Positions 33,215 to 42,619 of a DNA stretch of 64,000 bases are shown here, piece after piece. The position numbers and the translations under genes were made by a program. The first letter of the stretch is position 1; the number at the start of each line of letters is the position of its first letter. The DNA lies in the NCBI RefSeq assembly GCF_020621385.1, contig NZ_JAESVA010000005.1, positions 186,001 through 250,000 of the forward strand, read 5' to 3'. Below the pieces are notes generated by a model that did not search any database, had not been told where the DNA came from, and saw only the letters and a list, made by a program, of their open reading frames with translations. The DNA comes from Acidisoma cellulosilyticum. GTDB lineage: Bacteria; Pseudomonadota; Alphaproteobacteria; Acetobacterales; Acetobacteraceae.

Positions 33215-34549
33215 TCAGGTATCGGCGGCGCGGCGGGGGCGGACCCTGTCGCGGAGGATCCGGGCGACATCCGTCACATGACGCGGCGTATCCGACAAAG
33301 CGGCCAGAGAGGCCAAGGTAAACTCCCGCTCATGCTTCAAAAGATGCAGAGTGAAGGCCGCGCTGAGCAGCAGCTCGCTCGTGATCAGCGCGATCGCAGC
33401 TCCGGTCGCCCCCCAGGCGAAGCAACCGCCGACCAGCAGCACAAGATAAAGCAGCGTGAAGACGATGGTTATGCGGGAGACGTCGCGGCTCCAACCCAGC
33501 GGGATCAGGAACTGCCGAGCCAGCGTGCCGGCAATGCCTGTCAGCAAGGGCAAGGCTGAGAGCCAGCGGAGCACATCGGCTGATTTGTGGAATTGCGGCC
33601 CCAGGACGATGGTCGCAATGGGATCGGCGCCGAGGAAGAAGACCGCGCCGAGGGCGACGGCCACCAGAAGCTGAAAGCCCAGGAAAGGGCCGGCGACCTT
33701 GGCCGCGGCCAGGCGTGACTGGGCCAGAAGCGCGTTAACGCGCGGATACATGACCATGCTGGCAGGCACGGTCAGCGCCATAGCAATACGGGTCATACGA
33801 TCGGCACCGGCGAAAAGCCCGACCTGCGCGGAGCCGGCGACGAGCGCGAGCACGAGCGGTGCGGCGGTCGAATAGGCGATCCAGCTGCTCTGAGACAGGA
33901 AGTAATGGCGATATTGCCAGATCTGCCGCACGGCCGAGCGCAGCGGAAACCTCGGCCGGCCCATCTTGAGATAGCGACAGGCGATGTAGAAGCCGGCAAG
34001 GCCGCTGGCGATTGATCCGACACCCTGAAGCGCGCAGGCGATCCAGGTATCCTTGGGGCCATGCACCATGATGAAGGTCAATAGAACCACCAGGCTGCGG
34101 CCGGCTATGGAATAGATGGTGAACATGCCCATGCGTTCCAGACCCTGCACGAACCAGTCGACGGTGACGACGGCACCGAAGATGTTCAGCAAGCCCGGCA
34201 GCAGCAGATAGATCGGTGCGGGCACGCGATTCAACGGCAGCAGAGCGAATAGGACGGCCGTGGAGAGCAGGGAGAGCAGCATCTTGGCGGTCATGGTCCG
34301 CCAGAAGATGTCACGCAGCTTATCCTCATCCCCGCTGGCCTGGGCCACGTCGCGCGTGGATCCGAGCGAAAAGCCCCAGTCGATGATGATATAAAGATAG
34401 GCGTTGATGCTGATGACGAAGGCGAGGACACCGTAATCCGCGACACCCAGGGTGCGGGTCAAATACGGTACGTTGATCGCGGCCAGCAGATAGCCGCTTG
34501 CTTGAAAGACGGTCGTAGACACCAGATTGCGCCCGAGGCGCTTGAGCAT
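33215..34549 (-). CDS. Wzx-like polysaccharide flippase
   Basis: 444 residues from ATG 34549, which begins MLKRLGRNLVSTTVFQASGY; a longer frame reaches 34,603 but the added residues are not conserved in style. Around twelve to fourteen hydrophobic segments and the opening 'LTRTLGVADYGVLAF' are typical of the MOP/Wzx flippases. It would move the polyprenyl-linked repeat unit to the periplasmic face. It is convergent with the GT4 gene. Confidence 0.8.
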   Translation of the reverse strand: MLKRLGRNLVSTTVFQASGYLLAAINVPYLTRTLGVADYGVLAFVISINAYLYIIIDWGFSLGSTRDVAQASGDEDKLRDIFWRTMTAKMLLSLLSTAVLFALLPLNRVPAPIYLLLPGLLNIFGAVVTVDWFVQGLERMGMFTIYSIAGRSLVVLLTFIMVHGPKDTWIACALQGVGSIASGLAGFYIACRYLKMGRPRFPLRSAVRQIWQYRHYFLSQSSWIAYSTAAPLVLALVAGSAQVGLFAGADRMTRIAMALTVPASMVMYPRVNALLAQSRLAAAKVAGPFLGFQLLVAVALGAVFFLGADPIATIVLGPQFHKSADVLRWLSALPLLTGIAGTLARQFLIPLGWSRDVSRITIVFTLLYLVLLVGGCFAWGATGAAIALITSELLLSAAFTLHLLKHEREFTLASLAALSDTPRHVTDVARILRDRVRPRRAADT

Positions 34550-34915
34550 GGCCGTATCAGCCAAGGGAGTTCTCCGTCTCGGCAGCGATAGGGAGCGGAG
34601 CAAAACCGATCGTCATACTGTCCTTGCTGTCTTGCTAGTCTGGCTGAACTATTCGCGAGGTTGAGAACCGGTCTTTTGTCCAATCTCAAGCGCTATCCCA
34701 CGTTTAAAAGTATTGCCCTTTCCCGGTCGAGGAAAATACGCCTTTTGATGGTATCGCTCTCACTAGTTTAGAGAGCAACGCAGTTTCGCGTCGGGATCGC
34801 GCTAAGGAACCCGCAAAGCTACCTCGTTCGAGGGATCTTTCATCCCATCAGACAGATGGCGGCGCAAGGAGGGAGCGTTTAGCAGCGGCATTGTCATTAT
34901 CCGAGGCCTTCTGCC
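34550..34915. other. intergenic region between flippase and glf
   Basis: No gene is supported. It holds the divergent promoters, a CTAG pair (TTGCTAGTCTGGCTGAAC at 34,633 and TCACTAGTTTAGAGAG at 34,761) and an imperfect inverted repeat CTCTC...GAGAG around the second. Confidence 0.35.
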
Positions 34916-36115
34916 ATGCTCGATCTCATTCGTGACGCCGATATCGTCATCATCGGGTCCGGATTTTCCGGTGCTGTGATTGCGGAAAGATGCAGCACCG
35001 AGCTTGGCTTGAAGAGCGTGATCCTGGACCGCCGCGCCCATGCCGGCGGCAATTCCTATTCGGAAATCGACCCCGATACCGGTATCGAGGTGCATAAATA
35101 TGGCGCGCATCTCTTCCATACATCCAATTCCGAGGTATGGAGCTATATCAATCGGTTCACGGAATTCACCGACTACAAGCATCGCGTTCTCTCCGCCTAT
35201 CAAGATAAAATCTATGCGATGCCGATCAATCTGCTGACCATCTCGCAGTTTTTCGGCAAGTTCATGACGCCGGAATCCGCCATGGCGCTGATCGCCGAGC
35301 AGCGCGGCGAGATGGCAGGCAAGACGCCGCGCAATCTGGAAGAGAAGGCGATTTCGCTGATCGGGCGGCCGCTGTATGAAGCCTTCATCCGTGGCTATAC
35401 CATGAAGCAATGGCAGACTGACCCACGCGATTTGCCGGAAAACATCATCACGCGGCTGCCGGTGCGGACCGATTTCAACACGCGCTATTTCGAGGATCGC
35501 TTCGAAGGCCTGCCGGTCAATGGCTATGCCGCGATCTTCGAGCGCATGCTGGCCAGCGACAAGATCGAAGTCGTGCTCGACACGGATTTCTTTGACCTGC
35601 GCAGCCAGATCGAAGCCATGGGCAAGCTGGTCTTCTATACCGGCCCCTTGGACCGCTTCTACGATTACCGCTTCGGCGCGCTGGGCTGGCGCACGGTGGA
35701 TTTCGAGCGTGACGTCATCGGCACCAAGGATTTTCAGGGCGCGCCGGTGATCAATTACGCGGACGAGGATATTCCCTATACGCGGATCCTTGAGTTCCGG
35801 CACATGCATCCCGAGCGGAATTATCAGACCGAAAAGACCGTCATCTTCCGCGAGTATTCGCGGGCGGCGGAGAGCAAGGACGAACCGTACTATCCGATCG
35901 GTCGCAGCGTCGATAAGGACCGCTACGATCAATATCGTGCGCTTGCTGCGGCTGAGGAGAATGTGGTCTTCGGTGGGCGTCTGGGCACTTACCGCTATCT
36001 CGACATGCATCAGGCGATCGGCGCCGCGCTCTCGATTTTTGATCGCACGATCAAGCCGCGTCTCACGCAGCCGGAGCAGGTATCTGGCCGCAAGGTTGCG
36101 GCTTATTCCGACTGA
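34916..36115 (+). CDS. glf: UDP-galactopyranose mutase
   Basis: 399 residues. The FAD-binding GSGFSG (14-19), then RRAHAGGNSYSE and KYGAHLFHTSNSEVWSYI (His and Gly-rich signature), then FIRGYTMKQWQTDPRDLP and GRLGTYRYLDMHQAIG at the end are all diagnostic. The enzyme turns UDP-galactopyranose into UDP-galactofuranose, so the polysaccharide is expected to contain Galf. Its mutase reaction needs reduced FAD. ATG 34,916 follows CCGAGGCCTTCTGCC. It is divergent from the flippase. Confidence 0.93.
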   Translation: MLDLIRDADIVIIGSGFSGAVIAERCSTELGLKSVILDRRAHAGGNSYSEIDPDTGIEVHKYGAHLFHTSNSEVWSYINRFTEFTDYKHRVLSAYQDKIYAMPINLLTISQFFGKFMTPESAMALIAEQRGEMAGKTPRNLEEKAISLIGRPLYEAFIRGYTMKQWQTDPRDLPENIITRLPVRTDFNTRYFEDRFEGLPVNGYAAIFERMLASDKIEVVLDTDFFDLRSQIEAMGKLVFYTGPLDRFYDYRFGALGWRTVDFERDVIGTKDFQGAPVINYADEDIPYTRILEFRHMHPERNYQTEKTVIFREYSRAAESKDEPYYPIGRSVDKDRYDQYRALAAAEENVVFGGRLGTYRYLDMHQAIGAALSIFDRTIKPRLTQPEQVSGRKVAAYSD

Positions 36116-36122
36116 TAGGACA

Positions 36123-36153
36123 GGTCATCCGCGCCATGCTCGCGCGGATGACC
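36123..36153. terminator. hairpin between convergent glf and glycosidase genes
   Basis: GGTCATCCGCGC and GCGCGGATGACC are exact arms with a seven-base loop, followed on the + strand by AATTATCTAAT. Position between two convergent stops suggests a shared terminator. Confidence 0.6.
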
Positions 36154-36188
36154 AATTATCTAATAAAACCTGACAGACTTTGGCGCAG

Positions 36189-37553
36189 TTACTGGCGTGC
36201 CGGCGGCGGAATGCGGATGATGACCGCGTGATCGCTGAGCGTGAGGTTTGCCAGGCTGACATTGTGCAGGCTTTGCTGCGGTGCCACGCCCTTGGCGATG
36301 TCGAAAACCTCCATCAGGGCTTGCGGCTTGCCGAAGGTGACGGAGATGCTGTCCTGGCCGGTCTTCCGCTCATCCCAGATCACCAGATCGAATTCGCCGC
36401 TGCTTTTCTGCAGCAGCAGATCATGGACGGTAGTCGCGCCGGTCTTGATTGAGAAGGCAAGTTCGCCGGGTTGCGGCAGCGGATGGCGGTCAGCCAGGAT
36501 TGTCGTCAGATTGTGGATATAGACGGCGGCGGGCTTCGCACGATCGCCGGCGAAAAGCCCTTGATGACCCGTGCCGCCTTCCTCATCCTTCAGCTCATAG
36601 ATGAAGGTAAAGCGCCAGCCGCGCTTGAACTGGGCAAGGTAGGTATTGCTCAGGACAGCCGCCTGGGCGGCTTCGCCGCCGGGATCGGAGATGCTGTCCC
36701 AACCGGTCTCAGTCGTCACCCTGGGCTGCAGCAGAAGCGCCGCATTGCTATAGCCCTGATATTGGCGGAGCCAGGTCCTGCCGGAATTGCCGTATAGCCC
36801 GTCCCAGCGCCCGTTCAGCACCGGATCGGCGGCAGACCAGGCCTGGTTGTTGCTATAGCCACCCTGCGTTCCGCTGACATAGTTATGGACGTTCAGATCG
36901 TCCGAATAGCGGGTATCGGGCGGCGCGGCGCCGGCGAAATCCTTCGGCGTGGTGCGGAATTGCAGGCCGACATTGTCGGTCTCGGCGCCGGTCTCCGACG
37001 GACCGAAGACAGGATGGGTTTTGAGCAGCGGGTCCGTCTGCACGGCCTGATAAAGCGCGGATTGGAAGGCGGCCACCGCCTTCCAGCTATGGCCTTGGCC
37101 GCCGCCTTGTTCGCCGTGGAAATGGATCGGGAAATTATTGGGCTCGTTCGGGCCTTCCAGGGCCAGAAGGGCACCGGCCTTGGCCAGCGTCCGGCCTGCG
37201 TCCAGCTCACCGTCCAGATCGCCATAGCCGGTGATATCGAAGCGCAGGCCGGTCGCCTTGGCAATCATCACGTCGCTGTCGATATGGCGAATGCCATCCC
37301 GCACCGCACGGACGCCCAGATAGCGCAGAGGCTCGATATAGGTTTTCGGGTCATAGCCCTGGTCGACATGGGTATTGACGCCAAGGGAGGAGAGAAAGCG
37401 ATCTGCGCTTTGCGCGCGGATGGGCTTCACCGGTCCATTGTCCAAGCCGCTAGTGTCGCCCTGCACGCCGGCCAGGGCTGACATCGGCAAAGCCAGAACG
37501 CAGATGAGGGAGATACGGGGCAGGGCGCTGGTATTATGCGTCACACGGGGCAA
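36189..37553 (-). CDS. secreted GH-A clan glycoside hydrolase-like protein
   Basis: 454 residues with a signal peptide (LICVLALPMSALAGV). A TIM-barrel pattern begins LSSLGVNTHVDQGYD. LEGPNEPNNFP contains Asn-Glu-Pro with Glu137 as the likely acid/base, and VTTETGWDSI (Glu282) is the likely nucleophile. These are the landmarks of clan GH-A. The C-terminal 100 residues look like a beta sandwich (AFSIKTGATTVHDLLLQKSSG). It probably trims or degrades the locus polysaccharide. Family number not assigned. Confidence 0.65.
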   Translation of the reverse strand: MPRVTHNTSALPRISLICVLALPMSALAGVQGDTSGLDNGPVKPIRAQSADRFLSSLGVNTHVDQGYDPKTYIEPLRYLGVRAVRDGIRHIDSDVMIAKATGLRFDITGYGDLDGELDAGRTLAKAGALLALEGPNEPNNFPIHFHGEQGGGQGHSWKAVAAFQSALYQAVQTDPLLKTHPVFGPSETGAETDNVGLQFRTTPKDFAGAAPPDTRYSDDLNVHNYVSGTQGGYSNNQAWSAADPVLNGRWDGLYGNSGRTWLRQYQGYSNAALLLQPRVTTETGWDSISDPGGEAAQAAVLSNTYLAQFKRGWRFTFIYELKDEEGGTGHQGLFAGDRAKPAAVYIHNLTTILADRHPLPQPGELAFSIKTGATTVHDLLLQKSSGEFDLVIWDERKTGQDSISVTFGKPQALMEVFDIAKGVAPQQSLHNVSLANLTLSDHAVIIRIPPPARQ

Positions 37554-37654
37554 TCAGTCTCGTCTTTCGATGAGGGGAAAACCACTTCGACTGGGCGAAT
37601 TCGGCTGGCCGAAATCATCCCGCGCCAGCCTTTTGATAGATAGCACAAAACCGT

Positions 37655-37678
37655 CCATCAGGTGATGTCACCTGATGG
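37655..37678. terminator. hairpin downstream of the polyprenyl sugar transferase
   Basis: CCATCAGGTGA and TCACCTGATGG are exact arms around a two-base centre. On the minus strand the hairpin is followed by ACGGTTTTG, a weak U-tract, and it lies nine bases after the stop of the leftward gene. Confidence 0.55.
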
Positions 37679-37687
37679 CATTTTGCG

Positions 37688-39145
37688 TCAATGCGCGCCC
37701 GTGCGTGCCAGGACTGCGGGCAGGGTCTTCAACAACACCGTGATATCCAGCCAGACGCTCCAGTTGTTGACATACCATACATCAAGCTGAACACGCCGCG
37801 CATAGGTCGTATTGCTGCGGCCACTCACCTGCCACAAGCCGGTCACGCCAGGGCGGGTATTGAAATAATGGGCGATGTCGTCACCGTAGAAGCGCACTTC
37901 GCTTTGCACGATCGGGCGCGGCCCGACCAGGCTCATCTGCCGGCGGATGACGTTGACCAGCTGCGGCAGCTCATCCAGGCTCGTTTTGCGCAGAAAGCGT
38001 CCAAAGGGCGTGACACGAGGGTCATGACGCAGCTTCTGCGTCAGATCCCACTCGGCCTTCAGCTCCGGATCACGCGCCAGGGCCTCCTGCAGCACGCGAT
38101 CACCATCGACGACCATGGTACGGAATTTCAGGCAAGGAAACATCTTGCCGCCGATGCCCAGGCGCTGATGGGCAAAAAACAGCGGCCCATTGGAGAAAAG
38201 GTTGAAGATGGCGGCGACGAGAAAGATCGGGCTCGACAGAATGAGGAGCAGGATCGCGGCCAGGACGTCGATGCCGCTTTTCACGCTCTGCGCCAGACTG
38301 CGGTGCGATCCATGCTGAAAGCTCAGCATCACCACATCCTGGCTGAAGAAGCGTGTCGTCCGCCAGCCGAGCGCGGGCATGGCCTGCGGGCCCGGGACAA
38401 CACCGAAGGGGACCTTATCGCGCAGCGCCTGGTCGATCAGCTGGCGTTGCAGCGCGCTGTCATCGTCAAGCGCGAAGAGGATTTTGCCGGCCTGGTGACG
38501 TTCCAGAATGCTCCAGAGAAAGGAGCTGTTGGATTGCAATACGATCCGCCTGGGGTCGATGCGGCTAACAATGGCATAGCCAAGGCCGGGGTCCGACGCG
38601 ATGGCGGCTTCGACGGCGATAGCGGCCTCTCCGGTTCCGATCACGACGATGGGAAGGCGCCAGAGGCCGACCTGCGTCAGCATGGACTTCGTCAGTGCAT
38701 TCGCGAAGGTTGCGATAAAGGGGAATAGGACCAGCGTCGCCAAGCCGGAAAGGTGGCTGTCGATCCTATTGTTCAGCAAGCTCGCCAAAATATAGGCGCC
38801 CACCGCCCAGCCGCCGATGCTGAATATCTGGCTCGCCTCCGTCCAGAACGGCGTGCGTGTCGTGTAGCGGCCACGTATGGCGAGATAGAGAACGACAACG
38901 CCCAGGATGACCGTCACGTCAAGCAAGTTCGGCGCGACAGACTGTAGGGTTGCGTGATGATCGACGGCGGAGAGCAAGGCTGTGCCACCGACCAGACCCT
39001 GTGCCAGCATGGCCGAGACGATATCGGCTGCCAGAAAAGCCATCGCGCAGATGGCGGGTGAAAATTTTGGTTGAGCACGCGACAGGAAATCGATGTGATT
39101 TTCTGCCATGCCCGGAGAAATCGGATGACCCTTCAAAGTCGTCAA
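37688..39145 (-). CDS. polyprenyl-phosphate sugar phosphotransferase (EPS priming enzyme)
   Basis: 485 residues from TTG 39145, which follows CAGGGGGA by four bases; a longer open frame (to 39,286) and an ATG at 39,115 also exist. Four or five N-terminal membrane segments and a central Rossmann-like domain precede the catalytic part: [20 protein letters not shown], then [14 protein letters not shown], then [21 protein letters not shown] and ARTGAH. This is the WbaP/GumD-type family. It links the first sugar phosphate to undecaprenyl phosphate. Confidence 0.88.
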   Translation of the reverse strand: MTTLKGHPISPGMAENHIDFLSRAQPKFSPAICAMAFLAADIVSAMLAQGLVGGTALLSAVDHHATLQSVAPNLLDVTVILGVVVLYLAIRGRYTTRTPFWTEASQIFSIGGWAVGAYILASLLNNRIDSHLSGLATLVLFPFIATFANALTKSMLTQVGLWRLPIVVIGTGEAAIAVEAAIASDPGLGYAIVSRIDPRRIVLQSNSSFLWSILERHQAGKILFALDDDSALQRQLIDQALRDKVPFGVVPGPQAMPALGWRTTRFFSQDVVMLSFQHGSHRSLAQSVKSGIDVLAAILLLILSSPIFLVAAIFNLFSNGPLFFAHQRLGIGGKMFPCLKFRTMVVDGDRVLQEALARDPELKAEWDLTQKLRHDPRVTPFGRFLRKTSLDELPQLVNVIRRQMSLVGPRPIVQSEVRFYGDDIAHYFNTRPGVTGLWQVSGRSNTTYARRVQLDVWYVNNWSVWLDITVLLKTLPAVLARTGAH

Positions 39146-39762
39146 GCAATCCCCCTGCACAAACGTGTTTCCGAATGCGCCTAGATTTAGAGCCCAGCGA
39201 CAAAGTTGAGAGGCTGCCAGTTTGGCCGAGCGCTGGGTCGAGAGGGTTAGGGTCCAAACCTTAGTTTTGGCAGGGCGGCTATCCACAGGAATGAGGTCGC
39301 CGCCTAACTCTACCCAGCGAGGTAGGGTTAACGGTCCGGATGGCTTGGGAATTTTTCAGATTTATCGCCGAATAGGATTATGCTGCGTTGCAACACAAGG
39401 GGCTAATACGCCTTTTAGTGGATTATCGCTTCATCCGCCTATTCCCTAAAGGCGAGGGGGGACTGATCAAGCGGTTCTTATCACCTTCCTGTTGGGTGGG
39501 GCAGGATCCGGCCGCTGGCCCGGGTCCTGGCCCGGCTAAGCTTGTTTGCGGTCAAGGGGGCGTGCAAATTTGTTCTTAATCCGCGTTATGTTAGGGACTT
39601 GCGGCGCTTAACCTCGATGCTTTTCTCGCCTGCTCAAAGCATCCCGATCTGATAGTATCGCCGACACTTGAGTATCGCTGACACTTGAGTATCGCTGACA
39701 CTTGATTATCGCTGACACTGGCCGACTATTCTCGCAACGCCGCCCTTCTGACGGATCATTCC
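39146..39762. other. long intergenic region with tandem repeats
   Basis: No gene is supported. It lies between the leftward priming gene and the rightward beta-barrel gene. It holds an imperfect inverted repeat (CTACC-CAGCGA-GGTAG near 39,312) and, near its right end, the 17-bp repeats listed separately. The divergent promoters should be here. Confidence 0.5.
39656..39721 (+). repeat. 17-bp tandem repeats upstream of the beta-barrel gene
   Basis: Unit TATCGCTGACACTTGAG occurs at 39,656 (one C for T change), 39,673, 39,690 (last base changed) and 39,707 (shortened to 15, ending ACACTGG). The array is 40 bases before the beta-barrel start and could be a multi-site regulator target or slippage-prone spacer. 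Confidence 0.85.
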
Positions 39763-41109
39763 TTGATAGAGTTCCTCTCGCCCAGTTCCTCTCGCGGCTT
39801 TTTCACCGCGCCGCGCGCCTGGATGCTGCCCTTGCTGGGCACAGGCTTGGTCGCCTGGGCAATGCCTGCCCAGGCGCAGACCACCGCGGATGCCTATTTT
39901 CCGACCGGCACCTACGGCTATGACCAGGACCTGGGCGTCACCGTTCTGACCCGCGCGAGGCCGGAATACGACGAGCAGGGCATCCGTTTCGGTGGGTTTA
40001 CCGTTCGTCCCCAGCTTGATCAGTCCCTGTTCGACAATACGAATGTCAACGGCACGGCCGGCGGCGGCTCGGGAAGCTGGGGTTCGGAGACGTCGGGCAG
40101 CGTCACAGGCCAGTCGGATTGGAGCCGCAACAGCCTGCAGGCGACAATGGGCTTCGACCATCTCAGCTATTTTCAGCTTCCGAATGACGATTACACCAAC
40201 TGGAATATCGGCATCGGCGGCGGCTATACCATCGCCGGCGGCCAGCTGAAGGCAAGCTATTCCCATTCCACCTATAATCAGCTTGGCACGCAGATCGGCA
40301 TGGCCAGCTCGGACCAGCCGTCCTTGAACGTCACCGATACGGGCGAGATTTCCTACGATTTCAATCTCGGTCGCGTCACCATCACGCCCTCGATCGATTT
40401 CAGCGCCTATCGCTTCGGCGACATCACCACGAATGGTCAAAGATCGAGCCAGACCTATCTCAACCGGGATGTGGTGGCTGGCGGCTTGGTCACGCGTTAC
40501 GAGCTGACGGGCGGCACCGGCTTGCTTCTGGTCGCGAGAGGCAGCGGTTCGAACTACATCGACCAGACGGACGGGCAGGTGAATAATGACTCGACCAGCG
40601 GCATGGTGCTGGCCGGGCTGGACTATCAATCCGAAAATGTCTGGCGTTATTCCTTTCTGGTCGGCGTCGAAACCACCTCCTTCGCGGCGTCGCAATATGG
40701 CACCTATACCGTGCCGGTTCTGTCCGGCCAGCTTGTCTGGACACCGACCCCGGTACTGACCTTGATCGGCAATCTCTCGCGTTCGGTCGAGGATACGGAT
40801 GTCACCGGCAATGCCGGCTATGTCCAGACCCAGGGCAAGCTCGTCGGCGATTATGAGTTGATGCGCAATGTGCTGCTGGAAGGGCGGGTCAGCCTGCAGC
40901 ATGTCTCCTATCTGCAGGGTGGTACGCAGATGAGCGAAACGGTGGGCGGCGGCGTGACCTGGCTTCTCAACCGCAAGATGCAGCTATCGCTGAATGACGA
41001 CTTTACCAATCAGAACGCGCCCAGCAGCGGCACGGTCGTCAGCACAGGTCAGCTCAGCGGTGCCTATACGCAGAATATCCTGATGCTGACGCTGCAATTC
41101 GCCTTCTGA
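39763..41109 (+). CDS. outer-membrane beta-barrel protein of the EPS locus
   Basis: 448 residues from TTG 39763 (an ATG at 39,823 also fits). A signal peptide (LLGTGLVAWAMPAQAQ) is followed by alternating strands: FGGFTVRPQLDQSLFDNTNV near the start, many G-x-G/aromatic strands, and a final LMLTLQFAF with the terminal Phe of outer-membrane barrels. It resembles the BBP2_2 (PF10082) type found in exopolysaccharide loci, where it may aid export. A bidirectional terminator follows. Confidence 0.75.
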   Translation: MIEFLSPSSSRGFFTAPRAWMLPLLGTGLVAWAMPAQAQTTADAYFPTGTYGYDQDLGVTVLTRARPEYDEQGIRFGGFTVRPQLDQSLFDNTNVNGTAGGGSGSWGSETSGSVTGQSDWSRNSLQATMGFDHLSYFQLPNDDYTNWNIGIGGGYTIAGGQLKASYSHSTYNQLGTQIGMASSDQPSLNVTDTGEISYDFNLGRVTITPSIDFSAYRFGDITTNGQRSSQTYLNRDVVAGGLVTRYELTGGTGLLLVARGSGSNYIDQTDGQVNNDSTSGMVLAGLDYQSENVWRYSFLVGVETTSFAASQYGTYTVPVLSGQLVWTPTPVLTLIGNLSRSVEDTDVTGNAGYVQTQGKLVGDYELMRNVLLEGRVSLQHVSYLQGGTQMSETVGGGVTWLLNRKMQLSLNDDFTNQNAPSSGTVVSTGQLSGAYTQNILMLTLQFAF

Positions 41110-41125
41110 AGCGTCAGCATTCCGC

Positions 41126-41164
41126 AAAAAAGCCCGCGCGTTGGTAAACGCGCGGGCTTTTTTT
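41126..41164. terminator. bidirectional intrinsic terminator
   Basis: AAAAAAGCCCGCGCGTT and AACGCGCGGGCTTTTTTT flank a four-base loop. T-runs on both sides serve both the rightward beta-barrel gene and the leftward export gene. Confidence 0.92.
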
Positions 41165-41181
41165 GGGGCTTGCCGTTTCGC

Positions 41182-41790
41182 TCAGAAATAACGCTCGAAA
41201 ACGGTCATGACATCCCCGGGCTCGATTTCCGCACCACGCGGCGCGCGCCCTTCGACGGTCTGGCCGTCGATCTTGCGCAAGACGGAGAAATCATTGGTCT
41301 GGGCGCGATAGGTAAAGCCGCCGGCGATGGCGGCCAGGGTCAGCGCCGTCATCCCCGGCTCATAGGGATATTGTCCCGGCTTCACGACTTCACCGAGAAT
41401 GAAAACCGGTCGGTATTTGGAAATCTCGACCGTCACGCTCGGGTTGTTGAGGAGCTTCCGCTGCTCAAGATCGGTCGCAATGATCTGGGCCAGCTGGTCC
41501 GTGGTCTTGCCTTTCGCCGGCACGTCACCCAGCAATGGCACCGAGATATTGCCGCGGTCATTGATGGTGAAACGGCCCGTCAGCTGGGTCTGGCCAAAAA
41601 TCACGACGCGGACTTCCTCGCCCGTGCCCAGCGTATAGGTCTTGGCCGTGGTCTGCGGCAGCGGCGCCAGGTCAGAGCCGGGGGCGCAGCCGGCAAGCGC
41701 CAGGCAGGCCGCAAGGCCGATCGCCGGCAAACGCAGCGGAACGCTGCGCGATGCGGACAGGATGGGAGAGAGAAGGGTCATCATGGCCAC
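41182..41790 (-). CDS. polysaccharide export lipoprotein (Wza/GumB-like)
   Basis: 202 residues. A signal with lipobox (ACLALAGC, Cys about 35) is followed by the poly-export domain (YTLGTGEEVRVVIFGQTQLT, then VPLLGDVPAKGKTTDQLAQ) and an SLBB-type domain (VFILGEVVKPGQYPYEPGMT). Its length matches the short GumB type rather than full-size Wza. It would build the outer-membrane export channel with the Wzc-like protein. Start ATG 41,790; a second Met is three codons in. Confidence 0.88.
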   Translation of the reverse strand: MAMMTLLSPILSASRSVPLRLPAIGLAACLALAGCAPGSDLAPLPQTTAKTYTLGTGEEVRVVIFGQTQLTGRFTINDRGNISVPLLGDVPAKGKTTDQLAQIIATDLEQRKLLNNPSVTVEISKYRPVFILGEVVKPGQYPYEPGMTALTLAAIAGGFTYRAQTNDFSVLRKIDGQTVEGRAPRGAEIEPGDVMTVFERYF

Positions 41791-41845
41791 CGCCCGGTTC
41801 CAGTTTCGTTAGAGAGGTTGGGATTTGTATTGTAACCACGTGCAT

Positions 41846-42619
41846 TCAATGCGCGTCACTTAGCATAATGGGGCGGGTCCCGAGGTGGCGCTTGGCCAGG
41901 CTCGCCTTTGGCGGGACTGCGAGCCCGCCCCAATTGCCGCTGAGATCCGGCTGGCTGGGGGCGTTTCCGCCGCCGCCCAGCGTCGCATTCCAGGCCGTCT
42001 GCAATTCCAGCAGCCGCCTATCCTGGGGGGAGAGCGCCGCAGCTTTGCCGCTGAGCATAGCCTCCACGCGTTGCCGGTAGGGTAAGGCGAGCGCCAAGGT
42101 TTGCGAATGATAGCGCCCGGCGGCCTCGGTCCAGTCGCCCGTCTGCTCATGCAGGGAGATCAGGAAGCGTGCCGCGTAATTGGCATTATGCGTCGGGTCG
42201 AAGGCATCCGCGATCGTCCGGAAGGCATTGGGATGGTACATCAGATTGATCTGCATGCAGCCGACGTCGATCGAGGTGATGCCCTGCGCCTGCGCTTGTT
42301 CCACCCAGCCGATGGCGGCGGCTTTGGTCGCGAAGAAATGGCTCTGATTATCGGCCTGCACGGTCCAGGGCCAGGGACGACGGGTCGACCCGTTGCCCAC
42401 TGGCCGCCCGGACTCCACTTCCGAGATCGCAAACAGCAGTCCGGCGGGCAAGGTATATTGCGCCTCGGCCGCCTGAACGGCATCGCCGCAGACCTGGCTC
42501 GCATCCTCCTGCCTGTCCAGCAGGCCCGCCTGAGCCGTGCTGACGGCACAGGGTGCCGCGAGGGAGACGCCGGCCGATGCGGCGAGCACGGAGAGGAATT
42601 TCAACGAACGACGGGTCAT
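41846..42619 (-). CDS. lytic transglycosylase-like protein
   Basis: 257 residues from ATG 42619, whose ATGA overlaps the upstream stop. A signal peptide is followed by LPAGLLFAISEVESGR (Glu69 likely catalytic), then GCMQINLMYHPNAF and NANYAARFLISLHEQTGDW, then GRYHSQT. This is the SLT/Gly-rich pattern (ES, GxMQI, NI..A..L). It may open peptidoglycan for the export machine. Confidence 0.8.
   Translation of the reverse strand: MTRRSLKFLSVLAASAGVSLAAPCAVSTAQAGLLDRQEDASQVCGDAVQAAEAQYTLPAGLLFAISEVESGRPVGNGSTRRPWPWTVQADNQSHFFATKAAAIGWVEQAQAQGITSIDVGCMQINLMYHPNAFRTIADAFDPTHNANYAARFLISLHEQTGDWTEAAGRYHSQTLALALPYRQRVEAMLSGKAAALSPQDRRLLELQTAWNATLGGGGNAPSQPDLSGNWGGLAVPPKASLAKRHLGTRPIMLSDAH

Noticed and set aside
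34802-36010. Long leftward open frame opposite glf
   Set aside because: High-GC shadow of a clear UDP-galactopyranose mutase; its residues show no protein-like pattern and it has no ribosome site.
39706-40902. Long leftward open frame opposite the beta-barrel gene
   Set aside because: The + strand gene has signal peptide, beta-strands and a terminator; the antisense frame is rich in Arg, Ala and Gly with no motif.
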